From Dunaliella salina (Eukaryota > Chlorophyta > Chlorophyceae > Chlamydomonadales > Dunaliellaceae), in the NCBI GenBank assembly GCA_002284615.2, contig MU070167.1:106807-122402 (forward strand): a stretch of DNA of 15,596 bases, in the 5' to 3' direction. The notes under the pieces were generated by a model. It saw only the letters and a list, made by a program, of their open reading frames with translations. It was not told the DNA's origin and made no database searches. Shown here piece by piece: positions 8,765-15,596 of the stretch. Numbering within the stretch: the first letter of the stretch is position 1; each line of letters opens with the position of its first letter. The position numbers and the translations under genes were made by a program.

Positions 8765-8945
8765 AAGTAAAAATAAAAGACTGCGCTGGACACAACCACC
8801 ATGCATTAAAGAAACCAACAGCGAGTGCTGATACTAATAGTGAGTCCCACCAACGGTGGCAAGCCATGAGCAACCAAGCTAATGTTGGTCCGGCGGGTTG
8901 TCGGCCATCCATTCAGCTGCAAGCCTTGCTCTCCTGTACGCAACT
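8765..8945 (-). mobile_element. Retroelement 3' tail relic, inverted
   Basis: The reverse complement of this stretch matches 14,510-14,700. Shared blocks include TTGCGTACAGGA/CTGCGTACAGGA, ACCCRCCGGACC, ATTAGCTTGGTTGCT, GGTGGGACTCACT, CTTTAATGCATGGTGGTTGTGTCCAGCG and a following T-rich ACTTAT/ACTTTA. In the plus-strand copy this block sits directly after the nuclease module of copy C, so it is most simply a 3' untranslated end of the same family, or a SINE sharing that end. Here it stands alone in opposite orientation, about 360 bp after the FAS1 stop codon. Confidence 0.65.
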
Positions 8946-8963
8946 TGCCTCGTATGCCCCCCA

Positions 8964-9027
8964 GTCTTCGGAGCAAGCCATGGGTCCATAGGTCTTTGGA
9001 GCAATCCATAGATCCATAGGTCTTTGG
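8964..9027. repeat. 28-bp tandem repeat, 2.3 units
   Basis: Units at 8964-8991 and 8992-9019, plus a partial unit to 9027, each start GTCTTYGG and end ATCCATAG or GTCCATAG. They lie between the inverted tail relic and retroelement copy A. Confidence 0.7.
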
Positions 9028-9439
9028 CCAATTTTCAATATGTCATCCAATTTATGATGACAACGTGATCTACATTACCCTCCACACGCCATTTCCTCTG
9101 CTATACAACAAAATAATGCTGCGGCAACCTTTATGTTCTTCCCATGCTGGGGAGGTCCAAAGAGTACAAGTCCATACTCTTCACTGCTTACTGCTTACTC
9201 CCACCTTTGCTGCACATTGGGAGCCATGCCCTCAACAGCCCTCAACTACCCCACACCCCCTTTGTGGGTCAGCAAGAAAATCGGCCTGCCACGCCACTCC
9301 TGGAGCCTACAAATACTGGCTGTCTGGAACACTGCTGCTTTTTCCAATCCCAGGCACCCAGACCAACCATAAACAAGTCCCTCAACTTTCCATTCATAGC
9401 CAGCAATGTAACCCACCACTCAGATCGTCTAGCCCTTTT

Positions 9440-10060
9440 AATCTGGTCCGTAGGGTCCACAACTGGAGGGAGTGGGCATACACAAATGGGAGCTGCCAAA
9501 TACACCCCAGAAAACAGGTGGTATACGTAGGTGCAGACACCTACAGACCTATGTGGGTGCAGGCCAAATACACCCCAGAAAACAGGTGGTATACGTAGGT
9601 GCAGACACCTACAGACTTATGTGGGTGCAGATGTTTACCACCCTGCCAGTTATAGCTCCATTTATGTACATCCAAAAGGAACAGGAATCACGAACAACAT
9701 CATGAAGGCTGAGTTGGCTGCAATAGCAGCTGCAATCCTTCAAGGCTACTTCTGCATTGCCACCGATAGCCTTCACTCACTACAACAACTCAGAAAATAA
9801 ATACTGTGTCCAGAGCTGCACCGCCAGCATGTCCAAAGACATATCCTCAAGCTCTTCATACAGCTTGTGCGCAACTCACCTGCACCAATTCATTTTTTCA
9901 AGGTAAAATCTCACACTGGAATTGCCGGAAACAAATGCGCCGATGCCATTGCCAAGCAGAAGGCCATTCAAAATGATGAAAACCTGGCAGACACAACCTT
10001 CCCTTGTGTAAATATTGAAGGTAACCCTTTTCATGACACCACCTGGCTTGCTTTCGAGGA
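9440..10060 (+). pseudogene. RNase H domain of copy A, broken
   Basis: Homologous to the intact RNase H of copy B. The first catalytic Asp is replaced: WAYTNGSC here against WAYTDGSC in copy B. The other acidic positions survive: Glu in KAELAAIAAA, Asp in IATDS and Asp in KCADAIAK; the SHTGIAGN loop is also kept. Between the first and second motifs a 68-bp tandem duplication shifts the frame. A TAA at 9798-9800 then interrupts the protein, and the end is read in another frame. RNase H normally removes RNA from the RNA-DNA hybrid made in reverse transcription; this copy should be inactive on three counts. Confidence 0.75.
9495..9630. repeat. 68-bp tandem duplication inside the RNase H of copy A
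   Basis: Units 9495-9562 and 9563-9630 are nearly identical (one C/T difference near the end). Each contains the hairpin GTAGGTG-CAGA-CACCTAC. Since 68 is not a multiple of three, the duplication breaks the reading frame. The near identity means it arose long after the copy began to decay. Confidence 0.9.
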
Positions 10061-10321
10061 AACTGCCCGCACCCACGCAAGTTCATCAAACCGTACAAAC
10101 TCACCTGCCTTACAGCTACTTCTCCTACCTTCATGATCCTTTGAGGGCACACGTGCACTCAAAGCATTGCCTTGGTAAGGCCAACACCTCTTTCTACTGA
10201 AGTCTACTTCCCACTGTCAACAAAAAGGTCAGCAATGCTTTTTGGACCCTGCCTACAATTCCTTTCAAAATGAAATGGAACATCTTTACCTACCGCACAG
10301 GCACCCTCTTCAACCAGAAGC

Positions 10322-11100
10322 ATGCAGTACGCTTCAAATTTCCCACCTGCCCAATGCCCCCTGTGTGGAGAGCCTGGCAGTACCGTTTACATTCTATCAG
10401 GATGCGAATACTCCACCATGTCAGATATGGTAACTGAGCGCCACAGCATTGCCAGCAGAATCCTCCTCAATGGTGTCAGCAAAGACTCTCTAGGGGCAGG
10501 CCTTGTTCCCATGGACATTGGCAGCACAGATTGTCTTGCTTTACAGGACCTCCAGATTCCTGACAATTCGACAAATAGAACCCTCTCTAAACATATTTTT
10601 CCTCATCGTTTCCCTGAAAAAGAAAGACTCGTTCCTTGCTGTCTTTATGCAATGTTAGTTGTTCCTATTAAAAGCGTGCCAAGGACCAATTCCCGGTATC
10701 CATTGAGATGTGCAGGGGGGGTGCAGAGGAAACAGGGAGCACTCAGCGCTAGCCACAGCCACTCCACCTACTTCCAAGGTCCGTCACCCTAGTCAGCTCC
10801 TCCCAGACCAGAGGCACATCCATCTTGTGGAAGTCAAATACTGTGAAGACACACGGCCCTTTTTGAATCAGCTAGAAATCTCCCAGCAGCAGCACCGCAA
10901 TTTGTGTCGCCATCTTTCAAGGGCCTCTGCTCAAGTCACCCTTCATGCTATTCTGATAGGTGTGGGTGGAGTCATGTACAAACCCCTCACTTTGGAGCCA
11001 CTCAAAGAGCTTGGCCTTAACAAACACAAAGCCACTAAGCTTGCTCTGAAGCTTCATGCTCTTCTGTCCAGTACGCTTAGAAACTTGCTAGCACCAGACA
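10322..11100 (+). pseudogene. Zinc knuckle and PD..ExK-like nuclease module of copy A
   Basis: The frame from 10,322 carries CPLCGEPGSTVYILSGC (10,355-10,405), that is C-x2-C-x7-Y-x4-C. The same position in copy B is His, so one zinc ligand is lost. An ERHS motif follows, as RHN in copy B. After a frame change (read in the frame open over 10,710-11,489) comes RHIHLVEVKYCEDTRP with the E-x-K pair intact, then ILIGVGGVMY and a basic helix. The segment that should hold RPD reads CLY here, consistent with three single-base changes. In R2-type elements such a module nicks the target DNA to start insertion. That assignment rests on motif order, not on a search. Confidence 0.6.
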
Positions 11101-11539
11101 AGCTCTGGAGAAGACTTCTTTCAACTCTCATCAACAAGCTCAGGCACAGGCTAATGCCAGTAACCCTCCAGGTCCCCACTGACTTCTTTTCTCGTTTTCT
11201 CTTGGTGGGGAAGCACGGACCAGCAAAACCCTCATCCAGCACCGTCAGATACAGGATCCCACAGCCATTCCCCTCCTACTCCATCCCCCCTCATTCTCCC
11301 GGAAATATACACAGCGCACATGGCTTGCATATACAATACGCAAGGCAAATGTGTTGGTATGACATCCCCAAACCGCTTCCAAATCCTCTTCAGGGCTTTT
11401 TATGGGGCCAAGCTTGCTGGCATGCACGAAAAAATAACACCAGCTCCACGCAGGGGAAATTGCTATGCCCTGATAATGAACAAGTGTAAATTAAACAAAC
11501 AAAAGAAACAGCTCCTCCTCCTCACAGCTTTAATACTGA

Positions 11540-12267
11540 GCTGCAAGGATTTCTTTCCCACAAATTCATGCTTGAAAGGAAGTACTGTAGCAAGGAGATC
11601 AGAAACTCTTTTTAACGAGCCCTTCCAGCTCACATTCCTACTGCCCTTCAAACATGGGCTTTGGTTACCCAAGAAAAAATGGCCTCCTCAACAGACCACG
11701 ACCCACAATACCAGAATCATTGGAGTGCGGACTCCCGAGACACTCTTTTTGGTGCCATGCATAATGCCTTCTCATCCAAATTCTCAGGCTTCTCAGTCTG
11801 CCATCCCATTTATGACGAGGGAATGACCTAAGCTTTGCGGCATGCCATTTACTCTGCCATTCTCAACACAGAGGCCACTGCTACATTCATGTTCCTTCCG
11901 GCTTGGAATAAGAACATGATAACCAACCCCTACTCCAAACTGTTCACTGCCTACCCCCACCTCTGTTATGTACTTGGAACCATACCTCGCAAAAAAACTT
12001 AGTTACGGTGCCCCTGAATCCTGCCCTAACCAAGAGGTGCCTTTACCTAAGCATACCTGGGACCTTTGCATCTTTGCTGTTTGGAACACTGCAGCTCGAA
12101 TCCATCTTAATAACCATGACAAAGACTGGCTACAGGGCCCGAAAGGAGATTTAAAAGAAGCTACTAAGTGGAAGCTCAAGAGTGTCAGCAGCCCCCCTGT
12201 CCTCAATTCCATGCATGCTCACATGCCAGGTTTTGATAAATTGGAACGCCTCCCATTTGACAAATGA
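11540..12267 (+). pseudogene. Domain upstream of RNase H in copy B, possibly methyltransferase-like
   Basis: Read across two breaks, this is coherent protein: a helical start (ELQGFLSHKFMLERKYCSKE), then HWSADSRDTLFGAMHNAF, FSGFSVCHPIYDEG, ATATFMFLPAW, YSKLFTAYPHLCYVLGTIP and LPKHTWDLCIFAVWNTAAR. The breaks are a TAA at 11,829-11,831 and a frameshift at an A7 run (11,991-11,997) where the homologous reading needs A6. Copy A keeps the same order with different breaks. CHPIYD followed by a strand ending in LP resembles the N/DPPY region of adenine methyltransferase folds, but the key N or D is His here and no AdoMet-binding motif was identified. The identity is therefore open. A TGA at 12,265 separates it from the RNase H frame. 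Confidence 0.5.
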
Positions 12268-12297
12268 CACGTCTCCAAGCACTCTAGAAATTCACAC

Positions 12298-12966
12298 ATG
12301 AGTATCCGAGGTACAGACTTGGTGCCCAGCCAATCCAGTACTCTCCTAACCCTCAAAGTTGCTGACTGGAGGACATGGGCATACACAGATGGCAGCTGCC
12401 TTGTCCATAACGGTAAGCAAGGAATTGGAGCAGGAGTCTACTGCTCGTCCACTGACAGCAAGAACCCTGTAGAACCAAAAGGTGCCGGGATTACTAAAAC
12501 CATCACTAGAGCTGAATTAGCAGCAATTGCTGCTGCTATCATCACCAAAAATGCAGAATTTGCATCAGACAGCTTCATCTCTTTCAACCAAATACATAAA
12601 CAACTTCTTAACCCTGAGAAACACCTGAGGCATATCCAACGAGACGTCCTTAAGATGATTTCAACTCTCATTAGAGATTTCCATACCAAAATTCGAATTT
12701 ACAAGGTGAAGTCCCATGCTGGCATCACTGGAAATGAATGTGCAGATGTCATTGCAAAGCATCAGGTAAAGCAAGCCCAGAACTGCGTGGCAGACACCAA
12801 GATTCCTGGTGCAGGTCCTGGTGGAAATCCATTTACAAACATGTTTCTAGTTAGCCAAGGAAGAAAGAGTGCATGCTGCAGGCACATCTGCGGGTCCACC
12901 ACCCGCCCACAAGCTCACCTATTTCCCCAATCTTTAAGATGCCCTATAATCCCACATGCATTCTAA
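12298..12966 (+). pseudogene. RNase H domain of copy B, catalytic residues intact
   Basis: An open frame of 222 codons with a type I RNase H domain in roughly its first 155 residues. All catalytic positions are seen: Asp at 12,388 (AYTDGSC), Glu at 12,514 (TRAELAAIAAA), Asp at 12,568 (ASDSF) and Asp at 12,745 (NECADVIAK), with the His loop SHAGITGN at 12,715. The fold would cut RNA in RNA-DNA hybrids. The ATG at 12,298 is probably not a real start, because the reading frame once continued from the upstream domain, from which it is cut off by the TGA at 12,265. The last 60 or so residues lose similarity to copy A. The module looks intact but belongs to a dead element. Confidence 0.8.
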
Positions 12967-13079
12967 ACACAAGCTTAGATATTCCAATTCCAAAACAAGC
13001 TACTACTCTTACTACGAAAACTTGTTACCACAAGTAGATACAAAATAAGCAATGCCTCCAGAAATATGCCCAACATTTC

Positions 13080-13974
13080 TGTACCCATGAAGCGTACCAT
13101 CCTGCAGGACCGCAGGCACCCTCTACAACCAAAAACATGCAGTACGTTTTAAAGGCTCAACTGATCCATCTTGCCCCCTCCCAGGCTGCCATCATTTGGA
13201 CAGTGCACTACACATGCTCTCAGGCTGCCAAAACCATGTCATCTCCAACATGAAAACTGCACGCCATAACATTGCAGGCAGATGATTGCAAAAGACCTCA
13301 GCAAATGCCCCGTAGGGACAGACCTGGTCTACACAGACATAGGAAGCGATTTTAAGCTTGCTCAACACAACCTCCAACTCTCTACTCATGCCTCAAACAG
13401 AACTCTACCTGCCTACATCTTCCCTCGCAACCTTCCAGAGAGGAAAAGACTCAACTCCAGTCGACCAGATGCTGTTTTGATCACCCCTTTCCATGTCAAA
13501 CATACTTCTAACGATGTTTATCCTACCCATTCCCATCACGCTTTGCACAGCTCCTCACGGGGGAACGCCAGAACTAGCCGCATGAGGCAACCCCATGAAC
13601 TGTATGCGATTGAACGCCATGTGCACCTAACAGAAATCATGTTCTGTGAAGACACACGGCCAGTGCATCAGTTGAACGCGGCAAAGCAGCAGCATGCAGA
13701 CCTTTGTAAACTTATCAACTCTAAAGCTGTCACAATTCACCCTATTCTCCTGGGTGTAGGTGGAACTATTTACACTGAGCATACCCTGAAGCTATTCAAG
13801 CAACCAGGATTGGATCACCAGCGTGCCACAAAGCTTGCTCAACAACTTCATGCCCATTCTGTTCAATATGCCCACAAACTATTCACCATACGCCGCACTA
13901 TAGAAAACAAAAATACTTCCCACAGCCAGGTTCTAGAGCCAGGTGCTTCTAGTAACCCTCCAGATCCACATTAG
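13080..13974 (+). pseudogene. Zinc knuckle and restriction-like nuclease module of copy B
   Basis: A first frame gives TLYNQKHAVRFKG, then CPLPGC with x7-H-x4-C (13,172-13,228) and ARHNIAGR, closing in a stop near 13,282. After a frameshift the next frame (13,282-13,974) continues with MIAKDLSKCP, SSRPDAVLITP, HVHLTEIMFCEDTRP, KQQHADLCKL and ILLGVGGTIY. C-x-C-x7-H-x4-C followed by RHN and then PD..(E)xK is the order of the R2-type CCHC plus endonuclease region. The RPD is intact here, but the Lys of E-x-K has become Met (TEIM against VEVK in copy A). A Gln/His-rich helix and a conserved ILxGVGGTIY strand complete the domain. The ORF ends at TAG 13,972-13,974. Confidence 0.65.
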
Positions 13975-14115
13975 TATTCTCTTTTTCATACCTTGTGGTG
14001 GAGGGTGCACACGGCTCTTTTTTAAGCCAGTGTGTCTCCTTCTCCTGAATTGATGTAGGGAGAGTTTCTCTGCCTACGTAGTTTTTCTTTTCCTATTCTT
14101 TTCTTTCTTTCTCCA

Positions 14116-14740
14116 CACATCACCCGCAAAACATGAATCCCAGGGACAGAGATATCCACCTCATCGGGCTAAAATTTTGCTCTGACACCAAACCTGAACA
14201 AACACTCCACACAGCACAAAATCAGCACAAATACACCCATTGACAGCCGATGCACAAAAATTTTCCGCAGCACACACCGCAATAACAGTCACCTTGCACA
14301 CCATACTAATTGGAGTTGCCAGAACTATCTTCAATCCCTACACTACTGATCCGCTCAGCAAACTTGGCCTAACGAAAGGCAAAGCCCTCAAAACTGCAAA
14401 AGAACTCCACTATCATGCTGTAAAAACCCTAAAAAAAAATTCACATCACCAAAAATGCCATCCATTAAGCAACATAAGCATTGGGGGTTTGGGAGAGGGG
14501 GCTACGGGGTGGGCTGCGTACAGGACAGCGAGGCGCGCAGCTGTTGATGGCCCACGACCCACCGGACCCGCATTAGCTGGGTTGCTTGCAGCTGGCCTTC
14601 GGTGGTGGGGCTCACTGATAGTGCCAGCGCTGACTGTTGGGTCTTTCCTTAATACACGCTGGTCGTGTCCAGCGTAGATTTTTTACTTTAGGGAGAATTT
14701 CTCTGCCTACATAGTTTTTCTTTCTTTTTCTTGCAAGTCC
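14116..14740 (+). mobile_element. Retroelement copy C, nuclease fragment plus 3' tail
   Basis: The 5' end falls inside the nuclease module. RDIHLIGLKFCSDTKP (about 14,147) aligns with copies A and B but has Gly for the catalytic Glu. After stops, a frame from 14,240 carries VTLHTILIGVARTIF and LSKLGLTKGKA, matching ILIGVGGVMY and LKELGLNKHKA of copy A. From about 14,480 the sequence becomes GC-rich and matches the inverted relic at 8,765-8,945. It ends with GGGAGAATTTCTCTGCCTAC and a T-rich run (14,690-14,735), nearly identical to copy B's tail at 14,056. It is the most truncated of the three copies. The 145-codon frame crossing coding and tail parts is not a real gene. Confidence 0.7.
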
Positions 14741-15015
14741 AAAAGTTGCCCTCCTGATTTTACGAAGCAAGAACCATACATTGTCGCTTTTTACCATGCA
14801 TTGTCCCTTTTTTGGAGTTTGGATTGATTTGCTGCATGTTTGCCTCCACACCCCTTGCTGCTCAGACCCTCGCACTTGGCACTGGCTCCCAGCCATTGCA
14901 CACAGACCCCCTTTTACTCAATTTGCACGAAGAGGGTGCCGATCGACAGCTCATGGGCTCAGAACTCCGATGATATATTGGAAATTCAGTGACACAGAAA
15001 AATTCTAGAGGAGGG
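14741..15015 (+). repeat. Direct repeat of about 270 bp, copy 1
   Basis: Matches 15,262-15,530 in the same orientation: CTTGCAAGTCC, GTTTGCCTC, then AAAGAGGGTGCC/AGAGGGTGCCGATCGACA, GGGCTCAG and a CAGAAAAATT end. It follows copy C's tail directly. No protein is consistent between the copies. Could be a third repeat family or part of a larger segmental duplication with a period of about 520 bp. Confidence 0.75.
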
Positions 15016-15261
15016 CCAAAAAAAAGGTGGTGGACACCATGCCAAATTTTTGGATAGGACCCTCCTGACCCACTCACCACCCCTTACCCCCCCCCTTCCA
15101 GTGGCCCAACCCAGACAAAAGGGGTATCAAAGTTCTCGTCTTTTTATCTTGCATCCATCTGCATACTCAGCATAAAGAAAGATTGAATTGGAGCAGAGTT
15201 ATGAGGCAAAAAATGAGGAGCAAACGCTCATGCAAGCCTGCCCTTTCAGGCACCCGCAACT
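15016..15261. other. Spacer between the two direct-repeat copies
   Basis: Low-complexity A8 and C9 runs at 15,018-15,096 and no supported reading frame. I see no gene here. Confidence 0.4.
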
Positions 15262-15530
15262 GGCTTGCAAGTCCACAAAGTGCCCTTCTGACTTCACCAT
15301 GCAAGACACATTAGACATTGTCACTATCCTGGAAGTTTGAAATGGGTTGCTGTATGTTTGCCTCGACAGCCCCTGCAGCCCACACCCATGCGCATGTGGC
15401 TTTGATTTATGCACATAGCCCACCCGATTTGCCCAAAGAGGGTGCCAATCGACAATTCTTGGGCTCAGGAATTTAATGATATGTTTAAAATCCTCTAGAA
15501 GTGGCTCAGAAAAATTATGGAGGGGGGGGG
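15262..15530 (+). repeat. Direct repeat of about 270 bp, copy 2
   Basis: Second copy of the 14,741-15,015 repeat, diverged by substitutions and small indels. Its right end merges with the 54-bp tandem repeat that runs to the window edge. Confidence 0.75.
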
Positions 15531-15596
15531 CCTGAGAAGTCCAATCCTCTAGAAGTGGCTCAGAAAAATTATGGAGGGGGGGGGCCTGAGAAGTCC
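15489..15596. repeat. 54-bp perfect tandem repeat with G-run, two units to window end
   Basis: Units 15,489-15,542 and 15,543-15,596 look identical. Each begins AATCCTCTAGAAGTGGCTCA, contains a run of nine or ten G and ends CCTGAGAAGTCC. The second unit ends on the last base of the window, so the array may continue, or the exact end may reflect an assembly boundary. Confidence 0.9.

Larger units (their letters stand above)
9081..11220 (+). mobile_element. Non-LTR-like retroelement copy A, 5'-truncated and decayed
   Basis: Aligns with copy B over its whole length but starts later. The left end (GCCATTTCCTCTGC, about 9085) corresponds to about 11,843 in copy B, and the right end (AGTAACCCTCCAGGTCC, about 11,160-11,220) to copy B's tail near 13,951. 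The order is: upstream domain of unknown fold, RNase H, zinc knuckle, nuclease module. Several frameshifts and stops break it, including a 68-bp duplication in RNase H and the stop at 9798. No reverse transcriptase lies within the copy. Truncation at the 5' side is typical of target-primed retrotransposition. It is dead as a protein-coding element. Confidence 0.75.
11225..14115 (+). mobile_element. Non-LTR-like retroelement copy B, longest copy
   Basis: Begins where copy A's tail ends and extends further upstream than copy A. Order: a first segment with DPTAIPLLLHPP and RTWLAYTIRKANVL (about 11,250-11,345), a segment around 11,540-12,267 of unknown fold, RNase H (12,298-12,966), zinc knuckle (13,172-13,228), nuclease module (13,282-13,974), then a pyrimidine-rich 3' tail with GGGAGAGTTTCTCTGCCTAC (about 14,056). 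Frameshifts and stops occur between modules, so it is a fossil. The closest pattern known to me is the C-terminal half of R2/Dualen (RandI)-type elements, which end in RNase H, CCHC knuckle and restriction-like endonuclease. The expected reverse transcriptase is absent, perhaps by 5' truncation. Confidence 0.75.

Noticed and set aside
14240..14677. 145-codon frame treated as one gene
   Set aside because: Its left half is nuclease relic and its right half is repeat tail that also occurs inverted at 8,765-8,945, so it is not one protein.
9065..14740. LTR retrotransposon or retrovirus-like element
   Set aside because: No long terminal repeats, protease, integrase or reverse transcriptase motifs were seen; the zinc knuckle plus nuclease order fits non-LTR elements better.
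1..15596. CRISPR array, tRNA or rRNA genes, bacterial operons
   Set aside because: No regularly spaced direct repeats with unique spacers, no tRNA cloverleaf or rRNA signature recognised, and the gene structure is eukaryotic.

Overview
The window looks like nuclear DNA of a eukaryote, most likely a chlorophyte green alga of the Chlamydomonadales type (Dunaliella or Haematococcus-like is only a guess). The reasons are short coding exons joined by GT-AG introns of about 95-600 bp, polySer/AGC (CTG) tracts, a long (AC)n microsatellite, TGTAA motifs where chlorophyte polyadenylation signals are expected, and dense decayed retroelements. There are no bacterial-style operons, and almost every long single-frame reading frame is either a shadow or a piece of a broken transposon.

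Layout. 1-3,430 is repeat-rich and gene-poor: a 19-bp tandem at the left edge, a stop-free stretch at 235-549 that may be an orphan exon, two diverged direct copies of an unknown dispersed repeat (1,061-1,470 and 2,116-2,490), an inverted repeat (2,598-2,673) and a 108/90-bp tandem repeat (3,072-3,300). 3,434-3,545 resembles the 3' tail of the retroelement family found on the right side. 3,723-5,186 (minus) holds at least five exons of an unrecognised, probably nuclear protein with an AT-hook and a polySer tract.

5,716-8,404 (plus) is the best gene. Eight exons, consistent in phase, encode a predicted 257-residue secreted protein: signal peptide, cysteine-rich ShK-like module, one fasciclin (FAS1) domain. 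Such proteins are expected at the cell surface or in the extracellular matrix. It is transcribed divergently from the AT-hook gene across about 530 bp.

8,765-14,740 is a retroelement graveyard. Three decayed copies (A 9,081-11,220; B 11,225-14,115; C 14,116-14,740) lie head to tail. Together they show an upstream region of unknown fold, possibly methyltransferase-like, then RNase H, then a C-x(2,4)-C-x7-H-x4-C zinc knuckle and a PD..ExK-like nuclease. The last two resemble the C-terminus of R2/Dualen-type non-LTR retrotransposons. No reverse transcriptase is visible. Each copy has lost different catalytic residues. Related 3' tails occur on both strands.

14,741-15,596 holds two direct copies of a roughly 270-bp repeat and a 54-bp tandem repeat running off the right edge.
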